Source: Nectonema munidae
Taxonomy: Eukaryota; Nematomorpha; Nectonematoida; Nectonematidae
Length of the DNA: 64,000 nt
Direction of reading: 5' to 3'
Assembly: GCA_030549495.1 (NCBI GenBank)
Contig: JAUIRK010000941.1
Coordinates: forward strand, 35,445-99,444
The notes below the pieces were generated by a model. It did no database searches. It worked only from the letters and a program-made list of their open reading frames with translations, and was not told the DNA's origin. The position numbers were made by a program, and so were the translations under genes. This document shows, piece after piece, positions 22,900-34,653 of this stretch; positions within the stretch are counted from its first letter, which is position 1; the number at the start of each line of letters is the position of its first letter.

Positions 22900-25490
22900 A
22901 ATGTCTTTTTTCTTTGTCCAATGAAAATCTCAATTTATTTACTCCGTGATTTCATGGTAAATCTTTTAAAATCAAACAAAGATAAAAATATTGATACTTA
23001 TTTTGCTCTTCTTTTTTTTCTTTAATTCTTCCATTATTAGTTCCACTCGCTCTATTTCCAAGACATTAAGTGACATCTTCATATCCTTGATGTAGAAAAC
23101 TACAAATCTTTTGTGATTGATGAGCCTTTATCTCTGATCATTTGACGGGTTTATTTAGTTTTATCTCGCAGAGATAAATATGTAGACAGAGTAAAATTTG
23201 TTTCTCACATCTTGAATTACGGTATTCAAGCATTTCTCTTTTTTTGGCAACACTGTGCATTTTGCTTTATATTTGACTAATATTTTTCATATATTATTTA
23301 TACATTTTACACCAGCAATAACTAAATATACACGTTTTGGTAGTTACTCTCTTATTGATAATATATTTATTCCGATAAGTTTCTTCCATCACATAGCATA
23401 CAACATTAATTTTCACTTATCCGATCATCTACCTATTGTACTCTCTTTCAATTGCACTTCAAGTGATACCACTTATAGACATCAAAAAGTTTTTTCGAAA
23501 GCTATGTTCGTTAGCTTGGTTTCAAAGTTCAATTGGTACATGTATCTTAGAGCTTATTTTGATGACCCAAATGGTCTTTTTCATTTAATGTACTCTAAAC
23601 TCTCCTATCTTGTAGAAAGTAGTACCAGAGAAGTTGTTAGGAAAACAAACTCCAACAATTACTATAAAAATTCTAATAAGAATTGGGTTAATGATGAGTT
23701 ACTGAGTATATGATTAAAGAGAGAAATAAGTTGTTTATGAAAATGAAAAGAAAAAATAGTGCTGTTTTAAAAAGTGAATATATAAGTCTGAGAAAAAGAA
23801 TTAAGCACTTTGCGAAAAAATTAAAAAGAAACCATTATTTTGAATATTTTTCGAGAGAAATTAATTCTAGAAAAACATGGAAAAAAAGTAATGAACTACT
23901 GAACGTCTGTGATAAATTTGATATATCTATTGAACATGAGGATAAACTCATCGATGATACAGTTGCTCTGTCAAATCTTTTCAATTGTCATTTTACTAGA
24001 AATTTTCATTCTTTCATTGACAACATAGACGACTATACTTTTTCAAACCCTAGTGATTTGAATTTCAGAAATTCTTTTTGCAAGACATTTTGCTAGTTGT
24101 GAATTCCTTAGAAAGCAATCAAAGTAGTGATATATATGGTGTATCCATGTACCATATAAAGATGATTATAGATGTTTTAGCTAGGTTTTTTTAATAGGAT
24201 TTAATTCTTGATTGGAATTCTGTATTTTTCCTGAAGTGTTTAAAAATAATAAGGTGCATCCTATATTCAAGAAAGGTGATAGAAAAAAACTTGATAATTA
24301 CAGGCCAATCTCAATAATTCCAAGTGTATCTAAAATATTTGAGAAATTAATTCTTAAGCAAATCCATTCTTATTTCATTTCAAATGATATACTATATTCA
24401 TTACAGTTTGGTTTCCGCGAATCTCATAATACTGAATCTCTACTTTGCTTATTTGTTAACAATATAATAGAAAATTTATCACAAGGAAATCAACATTAAC
24501 AGCCTTTATAGACTTTTCTAAAGCATTTGATTTAGTTTCTCATAAGCTTTTACTACATAAGTTGAATCTATATGGCTTTGGAAAGAATGCTTTATTATTC
24601 ATGCAGGCATACCTTGAATATAGACATCAACACGTTGTGATTAAAGGAATTTTATCTGATAGGAATGATGTGAATGCAGGCGTTATACAAGGATCTGTTT
24701 TAGGTCCTTTACTATTTCTCATATTTACAAATGACATATATCTTACTGGCCAGAGCTTGAAATATTTCTGCTTTGCCGATGATTTGACCATAAATATTCC
24801 ATTCGATCCATTGGTGATGTTAGATCTGGAAACGTTTGTAAACAATAAATTCCAATCTCTTTTTGAATTGGCACTGAAAATGGCATGGAAATTAATTACA
24901 ACAAATCGAAACTAATGATATTTTCAAATAATAAACATTATAATAAAACTTTGGGTAAATTGTGTTTTGAGTTTGTTGATCATTTTCACTTACTAGGGGT
25001 AACAATTGATTCGAATTTGAATTGGGAAAAACACACCTCTTGTGTTAACAGTAAACTTTCCAAAATAGTAGGCGTTCTGAAACCAGTAAGAAGTGTTCTG
25101 CCACTGAATGTAAGACTACTGTTATATAACTCTTTCTTTTTACCGCACATCAATTATTGTATAACTTTATGGGGCCACAGTAATCTTACAATTTTAGAAA
25201 AAACACAGAAAAAAGCTTTGAGAGACATATATAATACCAATTATATTTGCCATACCAATAATCTATTTCTGGCAAATAAAATCCTTAAAGTAAATGATTT
25301 GTTTCGTTTCCTATATACTTGCTATGTATATATTTAAATTATTTAATGGGAAGTTACCCAAAATTTTTAACAATATTTTAGACTTTTCCTCTTACAACTT
25401 CAGTTATGACCTTCGCAATAAAAATATAGCTCGTTTGCCTTACTATAACAGAGTGAAATATTATCAAACTCTAAAATATAAATGATCAAA
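22900..25490 (+). mobile_element. Third LINE (CR1/jockey-like), spans arm/spacer border
   Basis: Endonuclease traces begin near 22900 and become clear at 23255-23713 (SYSLIDNIFIPI, HLSDHLPIVLSF, the conserved C-terminal SDH motif). RT follows: PIFKKGDRKKLDNYRPISII (24255-24314), AFIDFSKAFDLVSHKLL near 24505-24555, AGVIQGSVLGPLLF and FCFADDLTI at 24562-24915, and a C-terminal region with PHINYCITLWG (24885-25337). Several frame changes make it inactive. The arm boundary at 23731 falls inside it: the 5' part is duplicated in the right arm, the RT part exists once. Confidence 0.8.
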
Positions 25491-28400
25491 CTTTTGGAAT
25501 TCGAATACCCATATACTCAACCTTATAAATCTAAATATTGGGTCTTTCAAAAAAACACTGAAAATAGAGTATGCTGAAAAATACAGATCGGTATGTGTAA
25601 TTCCTAACTGCTACTCATGTTCTTTTCAATAGAAAACATATAAAATATTTTATAGAATATATACCATACATTTAAATCTTTACGCTATCTATACAGATGA
25701 ACTCGTGTTTTATATATGTATAATTCAAATATGAATATATGTATATGAACATTTATATTTTAATTGTATGTTCAATCTCTGTATTTATATATATAGGCAT
25801 GTTTTCATAATAACACTTACTATAATTCAAATTAGAAAATATGAAATGAAGTACTGAATGTTTGCTGTTTTTTTTTAATTTTATTATCGGGATTTCATCT
25901 TAGCGGCTCCATCAGGCCTTTTGAAAAAAAAATCCGAATTTTGATGTAATTGTTTATTATACAAGTGTTTGAACCAATCTGCACCATCGGAAAGGTTTTT
26001 TTTACACTTTATAATTTGTTATTTTAGATGCATTTTTTTCTTGAATAAATCTTTCTTTCTATTTTTCATATACAGTCAACCCTGAGTAATCCTGACGCTT
26101 TGGTTTCGCAATAATTTTTTCCGGTTGTGAAGTTTCCGGTTTAATGAAGGATTTACAAGATACATTATTAGTAAAGCAAAATTAATTTTTATTAAAATTT
26201 AATTCATTTTTTGTTGTTGTAAATTTCTTTGACTTCTATTATAAATCAAATATTTTATGAACTCTAGGTTTTTCAAAACTTTTGATATTCATTGATTTCT
26301 TCATTCGAACATTTTTGTTGTTCAAAATACAGTATGAGTTTATCCAGTGATGCTAAAGCATCTTTTTTTATTTATAGTTCTGCTAAACTCTTCTTCATTT
26401 TCTGATTCGTCTTAAATATATTTGTGTCTTAGTGGCAAACTAAATATCAATCATTTAAAAAAATTATATACTATTGGCTGGAGAAAAAATACATTAATTT
26501 GTGTCTTAAAGAATCTTGATCAACATCAATATGTTGAGAATTATATAGTTTTCTTTAAAAATTTTTGGAAATAAGTTTAAACCATAATTAATAAGATTTT
26601 CTAAAAGTTTTATCATAAATTTTCAAGTAGAACCTAACCCTCTAACCCTTAACCATCTTAAGCATAATGCGAGCATATAGCCTTACGGCTGAAAGTGCTT
26701 TGATATCTCAAACCAACCAACCGACATGTTTAATTATTTATCAATCTTTTCAAGACCATTCTTTCAAAGGAAAATGAACATTTAATTTTTAAAAGGAATT
26801 CAAACTAAAGCAAAAGAAATTACAAAGTTAACTTTTTTTCCTTATTATTAATACCTGTTTTTAAATCGCGTGTTTATTTTAAATTAGTACTTTTTAATTA
26901 AATTTATAATGTAAGGGGCGAGAGTAAGGTTTGGCTCGATACCTGCTTGAATTCAATCGGGCACCAAAGCTTTCTTGCTCTTAATTTCACATTAGCTTTG
27001 CAATTGTCACTTCTCGATAAAATCGTATTATTGAAAACTATTGAAGATTAAGGTTGAAGATTATTCTCTCTACTATTATTATTTTTGTGGCAATATACTT
27101 CAATTTTAAAATCGCTTATAAAATTTTTGAATTTTTTATTCATTTATCTTGTTTTTGCATTCTCTTCCAAGTTGTAACAATAAAGATCTGAATATTTACG
27201 AAAGAAAAAATATTCTATTAACTTATATTTAGCATCCACATACAAAATACTTTTTTCAAATATAGTCAAAAATAATTTCATGTACTTATATGATACCCAT
27301 AAGTATTTTCATGCATTGATATTTAGTTTATTTTCGATAATTTTTTGTTTCCACTATGATGAGACGGGATTCTTTTTAAATATTTTTCTCTTACATTATT
27401 CCACAAAGTATTTAAAATTCAAAAATTAATTTTGTTTATTTAATTTGTATAATATTAAATTATTTTTAAGAATAGCCGTTTTTCTCTCTTCCTTTTTCGA
27501 TGGATATACATATACAAAATTCTAACCGTTTTCCGAAATTCCGAAGCTTGATAATTTTACCTTAAAGAACAAATCTTGATTTCTAAAAGATTGTAGAATG
27601 AAAAAAGATTTTCATTGATGAATTAAAATTTAATAAATATTTTTTTAATTTCTTATTTTTTAGCCAGAGTTTGATCCAGATGGGATTTAGAGGACCACTT
27701 TTTAATCCCTGAAAACTTGGTAGAAATGGAAAACATGCACGAAAATCTATTTGAAAAAAATTGAAAATATTAGATCCGACTCTAGATTGATTCATTATAA
27801 AAAATTCGAGACATAGTTTCTTTTATCTTTAGTAATTTTTCATATATAAAATTAATTTTTTATTCTTTCAAAAGTTCCAATCACGAGAGAGTTCTTGTGT
27901 GGAATAGTTTTTAAATCACAAGCAAATTATCCCTTCTTGTTTTGTAAAATTTTTATCAATTGAAATTATCAAGAATGGCTAGTAAATGGCCTATTACTAT
28001 CTCTGGCTTCTACAAATCAGTTCAATGCTATTTTATCCACATTTGGGTTTTAGCAAAACTTGTCTTTTGGAAGCATTTAAACAAAAAAATTTATCTTCAA
28101 TAAACTTTGTTAAAATATAAAACAGATGTTATACTTTTATCAATTTAAAATTTTATATTCTTTTTTTTTATTTCATTTTCCGTAAAATCAAAATAAAATA
28201 ATTTGTATTGACTAAAATATCTGTTTTAGTTTCATAATAAAAATTAATTCATGTGAATAAATAACAAAATTTTGTTAAAAAAGAGAAAAATTGTGTATTT
28301 ATATGAGGATGCGCAAAGGCAAGATGGACTTTTTGTTATTAGTAGAGAAATGCTTATTATATGAGAGCATATTTTTGACATGCATGTTAGATCGCATTAT

Positions 28401-29524
28401 TTTTAGGTTTAAAAGAAAATCCAATATGGTAGAGGAAACATTTTTGCAAAACATCACAACAGATCCAATCCTTTTAAATGTCACTCATTTAGTTTCTCTC
28501 ATTTTAATTCTCAAAAAATTGCCAAATTGAAAGAGGTCATAAAGGGATTCGGCAACATTGTGCGATTAGTTTATAGCAAATATAAAGAATTTTTCATGTT
28601 TGGGAAAAATATACTTTTTTTCTCGCCCATTAATGATTCTTTATAAGGATTCGTTCTTTTAATCATAGATAGAGTTATAATCAAGTTGAATGTTTTAAAG
28701 AAAAGTTAATTCGATAAGTTCTGTTTTTCAAATATAGATCATTTGATACCTCTCAGATTTTGATTGAAGTGACATTTATCTGATATTTTTAAATATCCAT
28801 AGCCATAAAGGGTACATCTTATCAAGTTTTATTGATATCTTACTTCGGTGTATAGGCTTTCAATTAAATCTAATATTTTTTTACTCTTTCATTCTATGTT
28901 TGAATTGAGTACATGGTTCATCGATTCACAATTATTATTTTTACATTTATCTGGCAAGTCTTTGTAATTGTGTTTAGGGTAATAAGTTCCAATTTTTTTC
29001 AAGTATATTTTTATCAGTAATCTTTTCTTTGAATTAAAATGTAAAATATTGACAGAATCAATTAAACCTGATTGAATTAACAAATGCAATGGTTTCTCTA
29101 TGATTCATGCCGATTTTTTTTCTAAATGTCTTTGGCAATATATGAGAGTACCTATATATATATAAGAGTAGTATGTAGAAAGAAATGTTTTTAACTAAAG
29201 CTTCTTTTCATCCTTAACTACCTATGATTAAATTATGTGTAGTAAGTTCAAAGTTGATATTAATAATTAACCGAGATTTATAAGTGATAAATGCGAGAAA
29301 ATTTTTGAATATGATTCAAACTATCCATCCTAATGTAAATGAATCTCGCTTAAAGACCACCTCACTAAGAAAAGCGACGATGTATTTTGAAAACCATTTT
29401 CAACTGTATACATATTTTAACAATGAAAACTCTCTCCTGCCGTCATTACGACCATAGAAATTGTAGTGAGAGTAGGTTATCTGTATTGTGTGTTATATAC
29501 ATTGTGTGTATTATCTTATACAAT
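23732..29524. other. Spacer of the inverted repeat
   Basis: This single-copy region separates the arms. Its first 1.76 kb is the RT half of the LINE; the rest (25490-29524) is AT-rich with short frames I cannot support. A pogo/Tigger-like terminus is at 26073. Tracts at 26640-26720 and 26930-26985 are less AT-rich and may be old SINE sequence. Confidence 0.85.
26073..26100 (+). mobile_element. Solo pogo/Tigger-like terminus
   Basis: TA followed by CAGTCAACCCTGAGTAATCC resembles the CAGTxxAACC(T/C) ends of pogo/Tigger elements. No matching inverted end was found to the right, so only one end seems preserved. Confidence 0.35.
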
Positions 29525-30350
29525 ACTTATTTCTCTCTTTAATCATATACTCAATAACTCATCATTAACCCAATTCTTATTAGAATTTTTGTAGTAATTG
29601 TTGAAGTTTGTTTTCCTAACAACTTCTCTGGTACTACTTTCTACAAGATAGGAGAGTTTAGAGTACATTAAATGAAAAAGACCATTTGGGTCATCAAAAT
29701 AAGCTCTAAGATACATGTACCAATTGAACTTTGAAACCAAGCTAACGAACATAGCTTTCGAAAAAACTTTTTGATGTCTATAAGTGGTATCACTTGAAGT
29801 GCAATTGAAAGAGAGTACAATAGGTAGATGATCGGATAAGTGAAAATTAATGTTGTATGCTATGTGATGGAAGAAACTTATCGGAATAAATATATTATCA
29901 ATAAGAGAGTAACTACCAAAACGTGTATATTTAGTTATTGCTGGTGTAAAATGTATAAATAATATATGAAAAATATTAGTCAAATATAAAGCAAAATGCA
30001 CAGTGTTGCCAAAAAAAGAGAAATGCTTGAATACCGTAATTCAAGATGTGAGAAACAAATTTTACTCTGTCTACATATTTATCTCTGCGAGATAAAACTA
30101 AATAAACCCGTCAAATGATCAGAGATAAAGGCTCATCAATCACAAAAGATTTGTAGTTTTCTACATCAAGGATATGAAGATGTTGTCACTTAATGTCTTG
30201 GAAATAGAGCGAGTGGAACTAATAATGGAAGAATTAAAGAAAAAAAAGAAGAGCAAAATAAGTATCAATATTTTTGTCTTTGTTTGCTTTTAAAAGATTT
30301 ACATTGAAATCACGGAGTAAATAAATTGAGATTTTCATTGGACAAAGAAA
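29525..30350 (-). mobile_element. Truncated inverted copy of third LINE
   Basis: Reverse copy of 22900-23731, with a 152-codon endonuclease segment (29543-30001) differing at one residue (S to F). It stops abruptly at 29525 in mid-frame; beyond it lies unrelated spacer sequence. Confidence 0.85.
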
Positions 30351-30654
30351 AAAGACATTTTTCAGTCAACTAAAATATTCGTTATAGAAGAATCAGGTCT
30401 TGGATGAATATAAATATTATAGGGTCAGATGCATTTAGAACTATTCATTTGGAAGATGCTAATTCTTATGGAAAAATTAAAACTAATATTAATTGCAATT
30501 TAATGTTTTTACTAAGCGTGTAACTCCTAGTAAATACTTAAAGTAATAATTCTGTTGGGTATACGTGAAAACTGCTTTACAAAATTTTATACATAATGAT
30601 GGGAATGTCATAAATGTGATGAAAATTTTGGGAAATTGGGAGCATTGGGTTCAG

Positions 30655-30876
30655 TTACGCCATTTCGGTGTTTTCAAAAAAGACTCTACTGATGAATGAG
30701 CCTTGATCATAAACATCTCTACACGCTCTATGAAAGTCGCCTAAAACTCGTTTCCACCTCAAAGCATCAGTCCATTTCACCTGCTTCGCTTTCAGACTCG
30801 CGCTTTTCCTCATCTTGGCAGGCTTTTTGTTTACACTTCTTTGAAAATTGTCAACAGACACTCGCGTAAGAGACAC
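30655..30876 (-). CDS. Unrecognised small basic ORF (right copy)
   Basis: Translation identical to 22383-22604 over 73 codons. Function unknown; most likely transposon-derived. Confidence 0.25.
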   Translation of the reverse strand: MSLTRVSVDNFQRSVNKKPAKMRKSASLKAKQVKWTDALRWKRVLGDFHRACRDVYDQGSFISRVFFENTEMA

Positions 30877-31993
30877 TTGGAAGGGTTACTTCTTGTACAC
30901 TGAACCAGGAAGGTTGTTTTTCTGGTTTTTCTAAAATACCTCACAAAAAATCACCGCTTGCACAAACAGCATTTCGAGAGAAAACAACTTGATTTACACT
31001 CTGATTCAAAATAATTGGCATTGCTTATCAAGAACACGTATTAAGTTTTGTAGCAGTTTGTTTTATATCAGTTTGCAATGTTGGCTTTTCGCCAAATTTC
31101 TACTTTTTGAAATCTTCTAAATCTTCATGTTTGCGATTATTATTATTAAGAGGATGATATTTTCGTCTTAAAATTATTTGATACTAAAATTTCAATACTT
31201 TTGTCAAAGTCCCCTTTTCAACTTCAAATTAACATTAACCAAATTCAAATATGTACAAAGCAAATTAAATTTTTTATCAGATATGATCTCAAATATTTTT
31301 AAAATTAAAACAATTTTTAAACATATATTCTAGTGAAGTTATACTATAATGTTATCTAGCTCTCTTTACTCATACAATTTGCATTCTGGATGCTCTATCT
31401 CTAATTGCTACGTGTTTGGGAAAAATATGTTTACCGGCCAGTTCTAATTCTTGTTTCTGATATTATAAACAATGTGTACATACTTGCTTTTCTCTTAACC
31501 TTTACTCAGGGCTGTAGCCAGAAATTGGAAGTTGGAGGGGCACAAGGAGAAGTTCAGGGGGGCTGAATATTTTGATTTAAAATTGGGTAATTTAATGCTT
31601 TTAAAAATAAGTAATGAATAAATAAAACAATTATTTATAGAAAAAAACTTATCTAATTTTGGAAAAACTATATGCTCTCTCAAAAAATTTGAATTCTTCT
31701 TGTTTTGTTAGAAAATTTCTTGACAAATTCACCAGTATCAATATATTTTATATATGAATCTAAATATGATAGCAGAATCAACTATTTTTTCTCTCGTGCA
31801 TCATAGAAGTTAAATTTTTAAAAAAGTATATCATGAGTATTTGAGTATTTTAAAGTAACTGTGCATACGTGTTAATAGGAATTAAAATTCTAAGGACCTT
31901 GAACATGAGATTCAAAACAAATATGAACTGTTTTCGCCTCAAAATATTGTGGATTGTTATGAAAAATTGCCCAACATTAAATATATTTAAATT

Positions 31994-32216
31994 TACAACG
32001 ATAAAGTAAAGGTATAAAAAAGAAATTATAAATTTTCGCTGGCAATCAGCTTTTTCACAGCTTTTAAGTTCTTGTTGTAGTAAACAGTGATATGTGTCCC
32101 ACAGAGTATGAGTGACTTATATCTTCAAATATAATTGAGGTTCAAATTGATTGTTAGCGAAAATTTATAATCCTTTAACGTTGTGCCCAATAAATTACCT
32201 TTACTTTATCGCTGTA
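31994..32216. repeat. 223-bp MITE (right arm)
   Basis: Same length and ends as 20997-21219. Directly beyond its inner end the right arm lacks 46 bp that the left arm has. Confidence 0.75.
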
Positions 32217-32877
32217 TTTAAAAATAGATTAGACTTCCATTGGAGTCATCTCAAGTTTTTACACTTGTGAAATTTCGTCTTATGAAAACTGAAATCTCTC
32301 ATTATTTGAAGTTATTATTTTTAGATGCAATTTTCATAGGTTTGAACAACCTTCTTTTTGCTTAATAAAATATGTTTTGTTTTGTTATGTTATGAACTGT
32401 TTTTTCTGTATTTGCTTCGATACTGAGTTCGTGATTATTATCGGATAAAGAACATTCTTCAAAAAGATATAAAAGATTTTCGTAGTTTTTGACAATAGCA
32501 GTGGCGGATTTAAGGAAGGGGTTTATAACTTTGGCGTTTTTTTAATCAAATTTAACGTGCGATAAATCAATCAAAAACTCATTTTAAAAGCTATAAGATA
32601 TGACATATAGTAAAACATTAAAATAAAAATAAAGTTTTTTTGAATTTAGTAAATTATGTTTTTGAAAATTAAGCCATAATTTAAGTAAACTATATTAAAT
32701 TAGTATATTAATTATTTATTTTGAAAAAATGTATAGATTTTAAAAATTGAACTTTTATTATTACTTTACTCAAAAAAAGATGTTTGTGCATACTCTGATT
32801 CTAAAGCTTATAATTGAGGCCAAGTCCGCAAAATTTTAATTTGCAAACAGAAAATTTTAAAAAGATTATTTGAATTT

Positions 32878-33450
32878 GTGAAATGTGAAGGCACAAGTGG
32901 GTTAGAAATTTGTGACAATGTCATTAAATCACTTTCATCTGCTGGCATTGATGTGAAGTGCTGCAGTTTTCAAACAATGGATGGGGCAGCAAACATCTCC
33001 CGAAAAATACAACGGTTTTGCTGCAAAATTCCACTAAGTTTCTCCAAAGGCAACATATCACTACTGGAGTAATACGATTTGAATCTAGTCCTCTGCCAGA
33101 GTTGACAGGTGCGGGAAGTGCATGTGATGTTGGATGCACTGAAGCAACTTGGAATATTTTTTCATTACTCCCAAAAGAGGAGCGGGCGTCTCGAACAAGC
33201 GCTAACTACCGTGAATGAAGGAAGACCATCAAAAGATGCCATTACAAAATCAAAAATGAAAATATTTTGTGAAACTCGATGGGTGGAGAAAATAACAACA
33301 CTGCACGATTTTGAAGACCTTTATGAAGCTTTACTTACTTGTTTAGATGCCATTGGGTTTTATGAACGCAATTGGGATGGCAAAGCGGTTACAGAGGTAT
33401 ATGGCCCCTTCTCGCTACGGCTCTGCCTTTACTCATCTCATATAATTTAA
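32878..33450 (+). mobile_element. hAT-like transposase remnant (right arm)
   Basis: Reverse copy of 19763-20335 with identical translated fragments (TRWVEKITTLHDFEDLYEAL). The CAGTGGCGGATTTAAGG terminus is at about 32499-32515, upstream in the reading direction, as expected for a 5' end. Confidence 0.6.
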
Positions 33451-34027
33451 ATAACATAATATATCATTATTAATTAACTTTATACTCAACTGTGAATTCT
33501 TATATTTTTTTGTTTGGTTTTTAGTAAAGTTATTTTATTACTTGATTGGCATCTTCTAGCCGCTATTTTGGCTTTCGATACCGACCTTCAAAAATCACTC
33601 TTGTGATTTCCTCATATTTTTATTGCGCTTATCAATTATATATTGATCCACAAATTGTTTATGCTACCTGTGATCCCTTTTGTGAAACTTTTGAAAATAA
33701 AGATTTATTATTATTATTATAAAAAAATTTTCTCCTTTACTAAAAAGCAATTTAAATTTTATTTTATACAAATTTTCCAAAAATTTAAATCAATTTTTGA
33801 GCACTTAGCCTAATAAGTGAAATAAATAGATGGTTTAAATTCTAAGTTTTCATTTTTTCTAGGTTTTTTCGAAAAATATTAAATTTGGAATATGAATTTA
33901 AAAAAAGGTTGTAATACATTTTTAGTGGAGAGTATTATTTTGATCTCTTTCAAATACATATTATAAATTATTGGAATTTATATGCAGTTACAACTTCGGT
34001 CGAAATTTATATCTTGTTGCTTGATGC

Positions 34028-34610
34028 TTAACATAACATAATTTATTTAGCGAAAAAAAACTAATAAAAGCGTAGTAAGCAAATAGAAACATGGATGAAG
34101 TGAAACATAAATCAAAATCCTTATTTTTAAGACGGAAATAGTAGAGACACATCTGGTTAAAAGTGGAGATTAGTTCTTTCCAATGAGAATCAAATCGGTT
34201 TTTGAAAGTGTTTAGAGAAAAGGGAATCTATAACATGTTTTGCAAGGCTGTTCCATTTATTTATAATTCTATTAAAAAGAGAGGACCTGAGGTATCTTTT
34301 TGCTTTTTAACTCGTTTTATATCGTAAACATCTATGTAAAAGGTGATGTTGTTCTTCGTGCCAATTTGTAGATGACTACATTTTGAAAAATTGAGATCCA
34401 TTCCCCAAGTCCTGCACCATTCGTAAAGAGCAAAAAGACAGCCTTTAAGGTGTTTTGGGATGTTTAAGTCTAAGCACCGTAGATCTTGAGATCATCGGCA
34501 AACAGTTTCAAACAAGAGTTGATATTAGAGAGTAAGTCGTTTATGTACAAGTTTAATAATAAGGGACCAAGAACACTACCTTGAATAACACCACTTGTTA
34601 CATCAGACTT
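34028..34610 (-). mobile_element. Second LINE RT fragment (right arm)
   Basis: Reverse copy of 18603-19185, with the same GVIQGSVLGPLLLN and LFADDLKIY motifs and the same internal losses. Confidence 0.65.
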
Positions 34611-34653
34611 CAATTAAAGACCTAGAATTGTGAAACACGGTAGAACCCCTATT

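Larger units (their letters stand above)
14463..23731 (+). repeat. Left arm, inner block, of the giant inverted repeat
   Basis: It matches 29525-38750 in reverse (sum 53213 to about 20.3 kb, 53256-53259 beyond). Proteins encoded in both copies are nearly all identical: the 212-aa RT segment has no change, the 165-aa endonuclease segment has one (E to D). The block is composed of LINE, hAT and MITE relics and two unrecognised ORFs. Its inner edge at 23731 cuts a LINE reading frame. Confidence 0.95.

Noticed and set aside
28291-28530. 79-codon ORF in the spacer
   Set aside because: It overlaps a 61-codon frame on the other strand, has no recognisable motif and no supporting signals.
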